From positions 1 to 64,000 of the forward strand of contig SVEQ01000001.1 of the NCBI GenBank assembly GCA_015057325.1: a stretch of 64,000 nt of DNA, given 5' to 3'. Under the pieces are notes generated by a model. It saw nothing but the letters and a program-made list of their open reading frames with translations. It was not told the DNA's origin and made no database searches. Both the position numbers and the translations under genes were made by a program. Within the stretch, counting starts at the first letter, position 1. Each line of letters starts with the position of its first letter. Source of the DNA: Lachnospiraceae bacterium (GTDB lineage Bacteria; Bacillota; Clostridia; Lachnospirales; Lachnospiraceae). Below, one piece after another: positions 52,072-61,892 of this stretch.

Positions 52072-53638
52072 AAGGATTGAGGCGCAATGCGGGGAAGCAA
52101 TAAAGCTAAATAAAGATAATTGCCTGCAGATAATTGGGGACAATAGCGATACTGCATTTGGAAAAGAGTATGGTTTTTCGGATATGAAGGATGTGGAGGA
52201 TTTCAGAAACAAGGTTCCTTTAGCCGGTTACGAAGAACATAAGCCATACATAAGAAGAATGTTGTTAGGCGAAGACAATGTTTTGACGAAGTCAGACATA
52301 ATAGCCTATTGTCACACTTCAGGAACTACCGGGGGCTGTAAACTTTTTCCCGCGACTGCAGAGGCGTTTGACAGATGTATGGATTATCCCGAAGCTTACC
52401 AGAAAACAGTAGTTGAAAAATACGGTGGAAAAAGACTGATGGTAAATACATTTAGGGTAATACCTGGCAAAAAGCCACAGCTACCTGTGCTTGTTACGGA
52501 AGTATACTATAAGCACATGATGGAGAAAGGGCTTTTGGACATTGACTCTTATGTAGGCGGAGAAAAACTCCTATTTGATATTAAGCCCGGAGAACTTAAT
52601 TTTGCCAAGGTTTGGGCAGCATTTCTTGAAAAAGATATTTCGATTGTAGAATGTATATACATGTATGATGCATTGTATTTTTTCAGTTACATGGAGAAGC
52701 ATTGGCAATGCGTAATTGATTGCATCAGAAAGCAAATAATACCGGAGGAAATAAGATTATCGGACAGTCTTAAGGATTATTTGTTATCAATTCCGGTTGA
52801 CATTGACAGAATAGATTATGTGGAAAATGAATGCAAGGCCGGATTTGAAGGCATAGGAACAAGGCTCTGGAAGAATCTTCGATTAATAAGTGGTATAAGT
52901 AACCGTGCATTTTCAACGGAAGAAACCGCACTTGAAAGATATGTGCCAAAGGTTCATAAGTATTACCTTTTCTACTGTTCATCAGAGTGTCATATCGGAC
53001 ATCCCGTTGTGGCAGATGATTTTGGATATGTAATGATTCCAAGTAATGCATTTTACGAGTTGTTGCCGTATTCGGAAAATGATGACATAACTAAGACATG
53101 CCTTCCGCATGAAGCAAAGATTGGTGAAAAATACGAAGTTGTATGTACTACATTTTCAGGACTGTATAGATACAGAATGGGAGACATTGTACAGGTAAGA
53201 GACTTCGTTGGCGAAAGTCCTGTTATGGAGTTTGTATTCAGGAAAGGTCAATATCTTAACATAGCAGGAGAAAAAACAGAAGTTATACAGTTAGAGAAAT
53301 CCATATCCGACATGGAAGAACTTGGCATACATGTGGAGGAGTATTGTTTCGGGGAGTCGATTGAATCAATACCCGGAAGATATCTTGTAGCATTGGTAAT
53401 TGGCAAGGACAGTACCAAAACGGATGAAGAAGAAATAGCTGATATTCTTGATGATATCATAAGACAACGTAATTTCGAATATAACGACTTGCGTAATATG
53501 GGTAATCTTTCCCGCATCAGAGTATGCATGTTTGACAGAGAGAGCTATAAAGTATTTCTTTCTGAAAACGGTTTGGGAGGAGGACATAACAAACCAAGAC
53601 ATATAGCACCAAGGGGTTTTTGTGAAAGGAGTTTTTAA
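52061..53638 (+). CDS. GH3-family acyl-adenylating enzyme
   Basis: A 525-aa relative of plant GH3 acyl-acid amido synthetases. It has the nucleotide-binding loop HTSGTTGGCKLFP (about residues 84-96), a central region with FYCSSECHIGHPV, and TTFSGLYRYRMGDIVQVRDF, the GH3 adenylate motif. Such enzymes activate a carboxylate with ATP and couple it to an amine. The bacterial substrate is unknown. GTG start 11 bp inside the MATE gene; the SpoIIE-type gene follows two bases after its stop. Tight coupling suggests its product or substrate is the MATE cargo. Confidence 0.8.
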   Translation: MIDKRIEAQCGEAIKLNKDNCLQIIGDNSDTAFGKEYGFSDMKDVEDFRNKVPLAGYEEHKPYIRRMLLGEDNVLTKSDIIAYCHTSGTTGGCKLFPATAEAFDRCMDYPEAYQKTVVEKYGGKRLMVNTFRVIPGKKPQLPVLVTEVYYKHMMEKGLLDIDSYVGGEKLLFDIKPGELNFAKVWAAFLEKDISIVECIYMYDALYFFSYMEKHWQCVIDCIRKQIIPEEIRLSDSLKDYLLSIPVDIDRIDYVENECKAGFEGIGTRLWKNLRLISGISNRAFSTEETALERYVPKVHKYYLFYCSSECHIGHPVVADDFGYVMIPSNAFYELLPYSENDDITKTCLPHEAKIGEKYEVVCTTFSGLYRYRMGDIVQVRDFVGESPVMEFVFRKGQYLNIAGEKTEVIQLEKSISDMEELGIHVEEYCFGESIESIPGRYLVALVIGKDSTKTDEEEIADILDDIIRQRNFEYNDLRNMGNLSRIRVCMFDRESYKVFLSENGLGGGHNKPRHIAPRGFCERSF

Positions 53639-53640
53639 AA

Positions 53641-55341
53641 ATGGGAAAAGAAAAAAAAGCTAAAGTTAATCGTATGGGGCTCAGGTTGAAGTTCAGTCTT
53701 ATCGTTTCATTTGTTGGTATCTGTATCGCAGTTGCGCTCGTTTTGATGGGAACCAATCTCATGGAGGATACGATTATCCACCTTTATACGGATCAGGGTT
53801 ACAAGGTTGCACAGACCGCTGTTGATTTTTTCACTGATGAGGAAATAGAGCGATACGCAGACCTTGCTGACAGATACATAAAGGGTGAGGTAGAAAGAGA
53901 AGAACTTGATGCGGTTTCACAGGAACCAAGATATGTTGAAGTTAAGCAGTTAATCCGTAATCTTCGAAAAGAGATGGATGCAAATGATATTTTTATATGC
54001 GTGTATGATGTGGACATGCTCAAAAACTACGACCAGGAGTTGGATGAGAAGGGCGAATGGACACCGATTTATTACATAATGGATTGCTATCATACTGAAG
54101 AAGAGGATTTCATGTTTGGTGATGCCAGTGCAGTAGTTCTGGAGTATCTCGATACATTGATTAAATCTAATGATGCGGGTAAAAGACCGTCGGAGTTTAT
54201 TGTGACGGATACCCAGTTTGGACACAATACTACCGCGATTCTTCCTATTATTGTGAATGACAAAACTATAGCATTTTGTTATGTTGAAACACCAATGAAA
54301 ATATTGGAATCCAACAAAAAGATGTTCGTTACACAGCTTGGTATTTTGACAGCAGTTGTAACTGTCATATTGTTGATAATCAGTATATTCTTAATCGTTC
54401 GTTTGATGATAAGACATATTGTTTATGTGGCACAGGAAGCGGACAGATTTACAAGTGATAACTCCGTAATAACACATAAGCTTTCAGAGATAAAGACACA
54501 TGATGAGATTCAGGTGTTGGCAGAGAATCTTCTTAAACTGGAAATAGGTATTAATGAATACATTGACAACTTAACGAAAGTTACTGCAGAAAAAGAGCGT
54601 ATAGGTGCGGAGTTAAATGTCGCAACACAGATTCAGGCAGACATGCTTCCAAGAATCTTCCCTGCGTTTCCGGAACGCAAGGAGTTTGATTTGTACGCAT
54701 CAATGGATCCTGCAAAAGAGGTCGGTGGTGACTTCTACGATTTCTTCCTTATAGATGATGATCATATCGGTCTTGTTATGGCAGATGTGTCCGGTAAGGG
54801 AGTTCCGGCTGCACTTTTCATGGTCATTGCAAAGACTCTTATCAAGAACCGTGCACAGATAGGCGGTTCGCCTTCAGAAGTACTTGCGTATGCCAATGAG
54901 CAGCTTTGTGAAGGTAATGATGCTGAACTGTTTGTTACAGTATGGCTTGGAATAATTCAGATATCTACAGGTAAAGGTTTGGCTGCAAATGCAGGTCATG
55001 AGCATCCTGTTATCCGTCGTGCCGGTGGAGAATACGAGCTTGTGAAGTATCGTCATTCACCTGCTGTTGCAACAATGGAAGGAATTAAGTTCCGCGAGCA
55101 TGAGTTTGAATTAAATCCGGGTGACAGTTTGTATGTTTATACGGATGGTGTACCTGAGGCAACTAACAGTAATGAAGAAATGTATGGTACAGACCGAATG
55201 CTTGCTGCACTTAACAGAAATCCTGATGCTTCTCCTGAGGAGGCATTAAAGACGGTTAAAGATGATATTTCTGAGTTTGTTGGAGAAGCACCTCAGTTTG
55301 ATGATATTACGATGTTGGGATTTTCATACTTTGGCAAATAG
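53641..55341 (+). CDS. Membrane SpoIIE-type PP2C phosphatase
   Basis: A 566-aa protein. TM1 is near residues 14-38, an extracytoplasmic sensor of about 190 residues follows, and TM2 is near 232-256. Then come a HAMP-like linker and a C-terminal PP2C/SpoIIE domain. The metal-binding aspartates are in EVGGDFYDFF, LVMADVSGKGVPAALFM, YTDGVPEATN and QFDDITML. It would dephosphorylate the phospho-STAS protein in response to an external signal. SD GGAG lies in the preceding codons. It is followed after 12 bp by its probable opposing kinase. Confidence 0.93.
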   Translation: MGKEKKAKVNRMGLRLKFSLIVSFVGICIAVALVLMGTNLMEDTIIHLYTDQGYKVAQTAVDFFTDEEIERYADLADRYIKGEVEREELDAVSQEPRYVEVKQLIRNLRKEMDANDIFICVYDVDMLKNYDQELDEKGEWTPIYYIMDCYHTEEEDFMFGDASAVVLEYLDTLIKSNDAGKRPSEFIVTDTQFGHNTTAILPIIVNDKTIAFCYVETPMKILESNKKMFVTQLGILTAVVTVILLIISIFLIVRLMIRHIVYVAQEADRFTSDNSVITHKLSEIKTHDEIQVLAENLLKLEIGINEYIDNLTKVTAEKERIGAELNVATQIQADMLPRIFPAFPERKEFDLYASMDPAKEVGGDFYDFFLIDDDHIGLVMADVSGKGVPAALFMVIAKTLIKNRAQIGGSPSEVLAYANEQLCEGNDAELFVTVWLGIIQISTGKGLAANAGHEHPVIRRAGGEYELVKYRHSPAVATMEGIKFREHEFELNPGDSLYVYTDGVPEATNSNEEMYGTDRMLAALNRNPDASPEEALKTVKDDISEFVGEAPQFDDITMLGFSYFGK

Positions 55342-55353
55342 GGGGGTAAGAGT

Positions 55354-55761
55354 ATGAAGGAATTAAATATTGAGGCTACAGTAGAAAAACTAAATGATGT
55401 TCTTGCTTTCGTGGATGAGCAGATAGAACCGCTTAACTGTTCGGTTAAAGTGCAGACGCAGATTGATATTGCGGTAGAGGAACTGTTTGTCAATATTGCT
55501 CATTATGCATACAATCCCGAAACGGGACCTGCAACTGTCAGGGTTGAGGTTGAGAAGGAGCCACCTGCCGTTACGATAACATTTATTGATAATGGCGTTC
55601 CTTATGACCCTCTTGCAAGGGAGGATCCGGATATAACTCTTTCCGCAGAGGAAAGACAAATTGGTGGACTGGGAATATTCATGGTGAAAAAAAGCATGGA
55701 TAATATTGAATACGAATATAAGAATGGACAAAATATTCTTAGAATCAGAAAGCTGATATAA
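55354..55761 (+). CDS. RsbW/SpoIIAB-like anti-sigma serine kinase
   Basis: A 135-aa HATPase_c_2 protein. The N-box (VEELFVNIAHYAY), G1 (FIDNGVPYDP) and G2 (GGLGIFMVK) motifs are all intact, unlike the domain fused to the MATE protein. It should phosphorylate the STAS protein and bind a partner. Co-expression with the SpoIIE phosphatase 12 bp upstream and the STAS gene at 48593 gives a complete partner-switching set. SD GGGGGG. Confidence 0.9.
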   Translation: MKELNIEATVEKLNDVLAFVDEQIEPLNCSVKVQTQIDIAVEELFVNIAHYAYNPETGPATVRVEVEKEPPAVTITFIDNGVPYDPLAREDPDITLSAEERQIGGLGIFMVKKSMDNIEYEYKNGQNILRIRKLI

Positions 55762-55789
55762 ATGGGAACCGACAAAGTGAGGTGGTTAT

Positions 55790-57532
55790 ATGTATGAAAA
55801 AAGAGAAGGTATTATGGATGTGTATATTTATCCGCAAGTCAAGGATGAACCATCGAAGATTCCTGCGGAAAAAACTGCTGATTTTTTGAAAAGACTGGTA
55901 TATATCACACATTCGACAGGAACTTATGACAGGGAGAAATACGTCCAATTAATTCACGATATATGTGAAACTTATAATATTGCAAAAGGTGAATCCGGTT
56001 TTTACCAGAACTTGTTAATGGAAAAAAAGAATGAGGGAGAATGGTTCTGTGATTATGATAATGGGAAAGGCGACGTGCTTATGATTAAGCATCGTATCCA
56101 GACCAATTCCGGTGCGATAATAATAGGGGCGCTGTATGTTGAAAAGGATGCAGAGCCACTGACGAAAGAGGATATTGACAATCTATTTCTAATGCTTCGT
56201 GTGCTTACAGGTTTTATATCGCGTTTCCGTCTTCAGGCTGTTGTTGAAAGAATGGGCTTTCATGATGAGTTGGACTATCCTAATTTCAGATTTTTCGCAA
56301 GAAAGTTGTTTATGTTAAATGAGCAGAAGAAACTTCCCGGAATGATAGCGGTGCATTTTGATCTTCATAACTACGGTATAATTAATCGTGAAATAGGACG
56401 ACGCAACGGAGATATAGTTATTCGCAATTATTTCAATATGATTAAAAATGCTATTGGCGAAGAAGGTTGTATAAGCAGACTTGGAGGAGATAAGTTTATT
56501 GCTATCTTTTCGAGAAATACTATGGATGAAGTGCTGGGAATTTTGTCCGGTGTTCCGGTTTGTTATGGGGAACACGGCGAACATAAGGTTGAGGTTTCAG
56601 CGGCAGTTGGTGTATATGAAATACCGAATTCTTTTGTTTTGAACTCCCCCGGTGATATAATGGATACGATTATGTTGGCGGCACAGGAGGCTAAAAAGTC
56701 TTCCGAGAATGCTATTGTCTACTATGATGAAAGCATGAAGCTTAGGAAAGACAGGCTTGTGATGATACAGAATAAATTCTATGAGTCATTAAAAAACAGG
56801 GATTTTATGGCGTATTATCAACCAAAAGTTGATGTTAATTCAAAACAAATAGTTGGTGCGGAGGCATTATGCCGTTGGAATGATAACGGAAGGATTGTTC
56901 CTCCGATAGAGTTTATTCCGATTCTTGAGCAGAATACGGAAATATGTGATTTGGATTTTTACATGCTTGATTGCGTGTGTAGAGATATAAGAAGAAGATT
57001 AGATGCGGGCAAGGAAATTGTCAGAGTATCCGTTAATTTCTCCAGGAAGCATCTTGTGGATGTTGAGTTATTAGAGAATATCTTAAAAGTGATTGATGAC
57101 AACAATGTTCCGCATAAGTATATAGAAATAGAACTTACTGAGACAACGACGGATGTTGAGTTTAGAGATTTGAAACGTATCGTTTACGGTCTTAAAGATT
57201 CCGGTGTATTTACCGCAGTTGACGATTTCGGTATAGGTTATTCTTCCCTTAATCTTATTAGGGAGATACCGTGGGATGTATTAAAAATAGACCGTTGTTT
57301 CCTTCCGACGGATGAAGATGATGAAAACAGTATAACCAATATAATGTTTAATCATGTTATTTCCATGGCACTGGATATTGGAATGGAATGTGTTGTTGAA
57401 GGCGTGGAAACGATTAAGCAGGTTGAATTGCTAAAAGATAATCATTGTGACATAGCACAGGGATTTTATTTTGACAAGCCTCTTCCGTTTGAGGAATTCG
57501 AAAAACGCTTGGATAGCAAGCAATACGAATGA
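55790..57532 (+). CDS. c-di-GMP phosphodiesterase (EAL) with degenerate GGDEF
   Basis: A 580-aa cytoplasmic protein. An N-terminal GAF-like region (about 25-150) precedes a GGDEF-like domain with GGDKF in place of GGDEF, so cyclase activity is unlikely. The EAL domain is complete: AEAL, VNFS, ELTETT, DDFGIGYSS, LKID and EGVE, the full metal and substrate set. It should degrade c-di-GMP. ATG at 55790 behind GAGGTGG; another ATG lies at 55814. The opposite of the cyclases at 47357 and 57569 in the same run. Confidence 0.9.
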   Translation: MYEKREGIMDVYIYPQVKDEPSKIPAEKTADFLKRLVYITHSTGTYDREKYVQLIHDICETYNIAKGESGFYQNLLMEKKNEGEWFCDYDNGKGDVLMIKHRIQTNSGAIIIGALYVEKDAEPLTKEDIDNLFLMLRVLTGFISRFRLQAVVERMGFHDELDYPNFRFFARKLFMLNEQKKLPGMIAVHFDLHNYGIINREIGRRNGDIVIRNYFNMIKNAIGEEGCISRLGGDKFIAIFSRNTMDEVLGILSGVPVCYGEHGEHKVEVSAAVGVYEIPNSFVLNSPGDIMDTIMLAAQEAKKSSENAIVYYDESMKLRKDRLVMIQNKFYESLKNRDFMAYYQPKVDVNSKQIVGAEALCRWNDNGRIVPPIEFIPILEQNTEICDLDFYMLDCVCRDIRRRLDAGKEIVRVSVNFSRKHLVDVELLENILKVIDDNNVPHKYIEIELTETTTDVEFRDLKRIVYGLKDSGVFTAVDDFGIGYSSLNLIREIPWDVLKIDRCFLPTDEDDENSITNIMFNHVISMALDIGMECVVEGVETIKQVELLKDNHCDIAQGFYFDKPLPFEEFEKRLDSKQYE

Positions 57533-57568
57533 TATATAATAACAATTAAGTGAGGGGACGATTATTAT

Positions 57569-59590
57569 ATGGTTTACGCAAGTTATGGCATATTTGCAGT
57601 TATACTACATCTTATTTTAAATCATGATGTAATCAAAAATGGAAAGAAGGAGTCTTCACGTGGCCCACATTACCGATACAGATTGTTTTTAAATGCGTTA
57701 TTGGTATTTTATTTATCGGATCTGCTATGGGGCTTTGCTGCAGATTCAGGGGTGCGTATTATTGTATACGCTGATACGGTGTTATTTTTTGCTTCAATGG
57801 CAGTTTCCGTGCTTTTGTGGACGAGATATGTGGTTGCCTTTTTGAATAAAGATGGAACAAAAGCCAATATATTTTTGCTGGGAGGACAATTTGTTTTTGC
57901 CCTTGTAATGCTTGTGCTTATTATTAATTTCTTTAGACCGATTGTCTTTACATTTACAAAAGACGTGGAGTATAAGCCGGCATTTGGAAGAAACATTATT
58001 TTAATTGTTCAGTTTTTGTTGTTCATTATAATTATGTTTTATTCAGCATTTGTTGCGTACAGATCGGAAGGCCGGGAAAGATCGCAATATAAGACTGTTT
58101 GTGTGACAGGTGGAGTTATGGCAGTTTTTATTGCGTTACAGATGTTTTTTCCGTTCGCACCGTTATATACTATCGGATGTTTTGTCGGAAACTGTTTGCT
58201 TCATGTTTTTGTTGAAGAGGACGAAAAGAAAGCCAAGGCAAAAATAACCGAGGCTGCTCAAAGGGATAAAGAAAGATACAGTCAGGTATCGGCAAGTCTT
58301 GCCGCAGATTATGACGCAATTTACTATATCAATATAGAAACAGGAAAATACATTGAGATATCATCAGGTAAATTATTCCAATTGCTGCGAGTACCGCAAA
58401 GTGGGGATGATTTCTTCAGAATGGCTCGTGAAAATGTTGATGACAATGTACATCCTGATGACCGCTTGTTTGCAAAAAGTATGTACTTTAGAGATGATAT
58501 GAAGAAAAATCTTGAAGAACGTGGCTCTTTTTCATATCAATATAAGATTATGATTGCCAATACACCAAGAATTTTCCGTTTCCAGGTTATGCTTTCAGAA
58601 GATATGGAGCATTTCGTTTTCTGTGTGAAGGATATTCAGGATACAATAACAGCAGAAAACGCGCTTAAGGAAAAACAAAAAATGAGTGTAACATTTACTC
58701 AGATAGCAGAAAGTCTCGCGTCAAACTACGATAATATTTATTATGTAGATATAATATCGGGTGAATATGTAAGTTACACCTCGAAGAATATTTACGGAGA
58801 ACTCAAGATTGAAGAGTCGGGAGAGAATTTCTACGAGGACTCAATTAAGAATGCTTCACTTCTTATTCATCCTCAAGACAGAGACAAAATGCTTGCTTAT
58901 ATTGATAAGGACTATCTTCTTTCGATGCTCGACAAAAGAAAACAATTTGAATTTCAATATCGACTTATCGTTGATGATAAGTCGCAGCACACAAGACTTG
59001 TTGCACGCAAATCGAGTGATGGCATACATATGATAATAGGTGTGGAGAATATTGACGATGAAGTTGCGAAAGAAAAAGAACATCTTCGAGCGCTTAACTC
59101 CGAAAAAGAGTTGGCGAGAAAAGATGAACTTACCGGTATAAGAAATAAGACATCCTTTAATGAGCTTAAGCAGTCTATTCAGAATAATATCGATAAGGGT
59201 GTGGATTATTTGCCGTTTGCAATTGCTATCTGTGATTTAAATGATCTTAAGAAGATAAACGACACAAAAGGTCATCAGGCAGGTGATGAGTATATTATTG
59301 GTGCAGCAAAACTTTTGTGTGATATATTTGACCACAGCCCGGTATTTCGAATCGGCGGTGATGAGTTTGCTGTATTTTTAAGTGGAAATGATTTTGTTGC
59401 AAGGCAAGAACTTGCAGAAAAACTTCATAAAACCTCTTTGGAGAATCGACAAAAGGGTAATGGCCCGGTTGTAGCTATAGGAATAGCGGATTATGATCAG
59501 TCTATAGACACGGATGTTAATATATTAATTGACAGGGCAGACCATAAGATGTATGAAGATAAAAAACAGTTAAAAAGTGTGACACAATAG
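57569..59590 (+). CDS. Membrane diguanylate cyclase with tandem PAS-like domains
   Basis: A 673-aa protein. Seven hydrophobic segments in the first 215 residues suggest a 7TM sensor. Two similar PAS-like domains (about 235-370 and 380-505) share SLAxxYDxIYY and VHPDDR/IHPQDR motifs. The GGDEF domain at the end (DLNDLKKINDTKGHQAGD, RIGGDEFAVF) is intact. It should make c-di-GMP in response to an envelope or small-molecule signal. SD GTGAGGGG. hflX follows after 18 bp. Confidence 0.9.
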   Translation: MVYASYGIFAVILHLILNHDVIKNGKKESSRGPHYRYRLFLNALLVFYLSDLLWGFAADSGVRIIVYADTVLFFASMAVSVLLWTRYVVAFLNKDGTKANIFLLGGQFVFALVMLVLIINFFRPIVFTFTKDVEYKPAFGRNIILIVQFLLFIIIMFYSAFVAYRSEGRERSQYKTVCVTGGVMAVFIALQMFFPFAPLYTIGCFVGNCLLHVFVEEDEKKAKAKITEAAQRDKERYSQVSASLAADYDAIYYINIETGKYIEISSGKLFQLLRVPQSGDDFFRMARENVDDNVHPDDRLFAKSMYFRDDMKKNLEERGSFSYQYKIMIANTPRIFRFQVMLSEDMEHFVFCVKDIQDTITAENALKEKQKMSVTFTQIAESLASNYDNIYYVDIISGEYVSYTSKNIYGELKIEESGENFYEDSIKNASLLIHPQDRDKMLAYIDKDYLLSMLDKRKQFEFQYRLIVDDKSQHTRLVARKSSDGIHMIIGVENIDDEVAKEKEHLRALNSEKELARKDELTGIRNKTSFNELKQSIQNNIDKGVDYLPFAIAICDLNDLKKINDTKGHQAGDEYIIGAAKLLCDIFDHSPVFRIGGDEFAVFLSGNDFVARQELAEKLHKTSLENRQKGNGPVVAIGIADYDQSIDTDVNILIDRADHKMYEDKKQLKSVTQ

Positions 59591-59608
59591 GGAGATGAAC
59601 CATTACAT

Positions 59609-60862
59609 ATGTTTCATGAAAACAAGCAAGAGATAGAATATGTTATTTTGGTGGCGGTTGATACCGCAAGTGGGGACTCGTATTCCTATGATGCTGACGC
59701 ATCGCTTGATGAGCTTGCAGAACTTGCTGATACTGCAGGTGCGGTGGTCGTTGGAAGACTTGTTCAAAAGCTGCCACATTTTAACCCTGCTGCATATATC
59801 GGAAGCGGTAAGATAGAAGAATTAAGGGCGATGATTTATGCGACAAAAGCCACCGGAATTATAACCGATGATGAGTTGTCGCCCTCGCAAATGGCTAATC
59901 TTTCCAGAGAACTGGATGTCAAGGTGATGGACAGAACTATGGTCATCCTTGACATTTTTGCGTCTCATGCAAAATCTTCAGAGGGAAAAATGCAGGTAGA
60001 ATTGGCGCAACTGGAATACAGACTCTCAAGGCTTACCGGTAAGGGTACATCAATGTCGAGACTGGGTGGCGGTATTGGAACCAGAGGTCCCGGTGAGAAG
60101 AAGTTGGAGCAGGACAGACGAGTTATCAGGAAACGTGTGTCGCAGCTTAAGCATGAGATAAATGATATTACAGCGCATAGAGAAATAACGAGAAAGAGCA
60201 GAGAGAACGGTCGTGTTCCGGTTTTTGCAATTGTGGGTTATACTAATGTCGGCAAATCAACACTTCTTAACGCACTCACGGGTGCAGGCATTTTGGCAGA
60301 GGACAAGCTGTTTGCAACGCTGGATACGACAACGCGTGTTTTTGAATATAAGAAGGAAACAGGCAAGCAGAAAATACTGCTTACGGATACAGTTGGATTT
60401 ATAAGGAAGCTTCCGCATAATCTTATAGATGCATTCAGGAGCACTCTTGAGGAGGCACGCTATGCAGACTATATTATTCACGTTGTAGATGCGTCCACTC
60501 ATAACCGTGTGGAGGAAATGAAGGTTGCTTACAACACGCTTGATGAGCTTGGAATAACGGGTAAAAAGATTATTACATTGTTTAACAAGATTGATAAAAT
60601 AACGGATGATGATATGCGAATCGGACTTTTTGATCCGCGTGCCGATAAGTATCTGACTATTTCAGCAAAGACGGGAATCGGGCTTGACGAACTGCCCAAG
60701 GTTATTGACGAGATATTAAGGCAGGACAGAGTTTTGATTGAGAAAGTATTTGGATATGACGAAATGAGCAGGATTGCTAAGATTAAGGAAAATGGTGAGA
60801 TAATATCCGAGGAATACTTAGAGGACGGCATTCATTTAAAGGCATATATTGGAGGAATATAA
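59609..60862 (+). CDS. hflX: Ribosome-associated GTPase HflX
   Basis: A 417-aa GTPase that splits or rescues stalled 70S ribosomes. The N-terminal HflX domain has NPAAYIGSGKIEEL and DELSPSQMANL; the glycine-rich linker is GGGIGTRGPGEKKLE. The G domain has G1 GYTNVGKST, G3 DTVGFIRKLPH and G4 NKID. It is the tenth gene of the run and its relation to the signalling genes upstream is probably only positional. Confidence 0.95.
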   Translation: MFHENKQEIEYVILVAVDTASGDSYSYDADASLDELAELADTAGAVVVGRLVQKLPHFNPAAYIGSGKIEELRAMIYATKATGIITDDELSPSQMANLSRELDVKVMDRTMVILDIFASHAKSSEGKMQVELAQLEYRLSRLTGKGTSMSRLGGGIGTRGPGEKKLEQDRRVIRKRVSQLKHEINDITAHREITRKSRENGRVPVFAIVGYTNVGKSTLLNALTGAGILAEDKLFATLDTTTRVFEYKKETGKQKILLTDTVGFIRKLPHNLIDAFRSTLEEARYADYIIHVVDASTHNRVEEMKVAYNTLDELGITGKKIITLFNKIDKITDDDMRIGLFDPRADKYLTISAKTGIGLDELPKVIDEILRQDRVLIEKVFGYDEMSRIAKIKENGEIISEEYLEDGIHLKAYIGGI

Positions 60863-60863
60863 A

Positions 60864-61784
60864 ATGAGTACAGCTATAGTTGCGCAGCAGATGTGTGTGA
60901 TAATGATTCTTGTGGCGATAGGATTTTATTTGTGCAAGAAACAGGTGATAGACAAGATAACTTCGCAGAAAATTTCTGCGATAGTAATGGATGTTTGTAA
61001 CCCTGCGATGATACTTGCATCAATACTTTCCGGTAAGGTAGAGGCAAGTCACGAGGAACTGATAGAGGCTATAGTTGTCGGTTTTACATTTTACCTGGTA
61101 CTGGTTGTGCTGGGTATTCTTATGCCCATAATTCTAAGGGCAGACAAATCACAAAAAAGATTTTATAATGTGATGACGGTTTATACGAATATCGGATTTA
61201 TCGGTATTCCGGTGGCAAGGGCAATTCTTCCGCCAAAGGCTATCATTTATGTTGTGATATGTAATGTGATGTATGCACTGCTTTTCTACACGCATGGAAT
61301 CGTCACCTTAAGTAACGGACAGCAGAAAATGAGCCCGAAAAAAATATTTAGTCCGGGCACGATTATGGCGGTTGTTGCACTTTTGGTTTGCTGGTTTAAT
61401 TATACGCCGCCGGTTATAATAAGCAGCAGCGTGACGCATATTGGTAATGCGACGGTATTTTTGTCGATGGCGTTGCTTGGAGCATCCATTGCGCGATCTA
61501 ATGTTGCAGCGGGACTATTGGAACTTCGTATCTGGGCATTTATTGCACTACGACTTGTTCTTTTCCCTGTTGCAGTATTTTTGATACTTCGGGCAGCGGG
61601 ATGTGATGACATTATGGGACTTGGATTTTCACTAATGGCAATGATGCCAATCGGTAATCTTCCACTCATCCAGTCGGAGAAAATGGGGGAGGATACGACA
61701 CTTCTGTCAAAAGCAATTGCGGTCACAACGCTTTTGTCGATGTTTACGATTACAGTATTGATGATATTGTTTACGAGGATATAA
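60864..61784 (+). CDS. AEC-family transporter
   Basis: A 306-aa membrane protein with about ten segments arranged as two inverted halves. MDVCNPAMILASIL in the first half and MPIGNLPLIQSEKMG near the end are typical of the AEC family. Bacterial members move malate, malonate or other small acids; the auxin name comes from plants. ATG at 60864 eight bases after GGAGGA, one base after hflX. Last gene before the terminator. Confidence 0.88.
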   Translation: MSTAIVAQQMCVIMILVAIGFYLCKKQVIDKITSQKISAIVMDVCNPAMILASILSGKVEASHEELIEAIVVGFTFYLVLVVLGILMPIILRADKSQKRFYNVMTVYTNIGFIGIPVARAILPPKAIIYVVICNVMYALLFYTHGIVTLSNGQQKMSPKKIFSPGTIMAVVALLVCWFNYTPPVIISSSVTHIGNATVFLSMALLGASIARSNVAAGLLELRIWAFIALRLVLFPVAVFLILRAAGCDDIMGLGFSLMAMMPIGNLPLIQSEKMGEDTTLLSKAIAVTTLLSMFTITVLMILFTRI

Positions 61785-61812
61785 CATAGACTGGGTGATG
61801 ATAGAATTTTAA

Positions 61813-61862
61813 TACCCCCTGAAAGTAAGATTATTTTGTCTGACTTTCAGGGGGCTTTTTAC
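61813..61862. terminator. Intrinsic terminator after the AEC gene
   Basis: CCCCCTGAAAGT pairs with ACTTTCAGGGGG, followed by C and a T5 run on the + strand. It may also serve the converging minus-strand gene. Confidence 0.9.
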
Positions 61863-61892
61863 GTAATATGACTTTGAGTAGTTTTTAAGATT

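Noticed and set aside
60864..61784. Reading the AEC gene as an auxin exporter linked to GH3 and IorAB
   Set aside because: The family name comes from plants; bacterial AEC members usually carry malate-like acids. Position after hflX gives no support for auxin transport.
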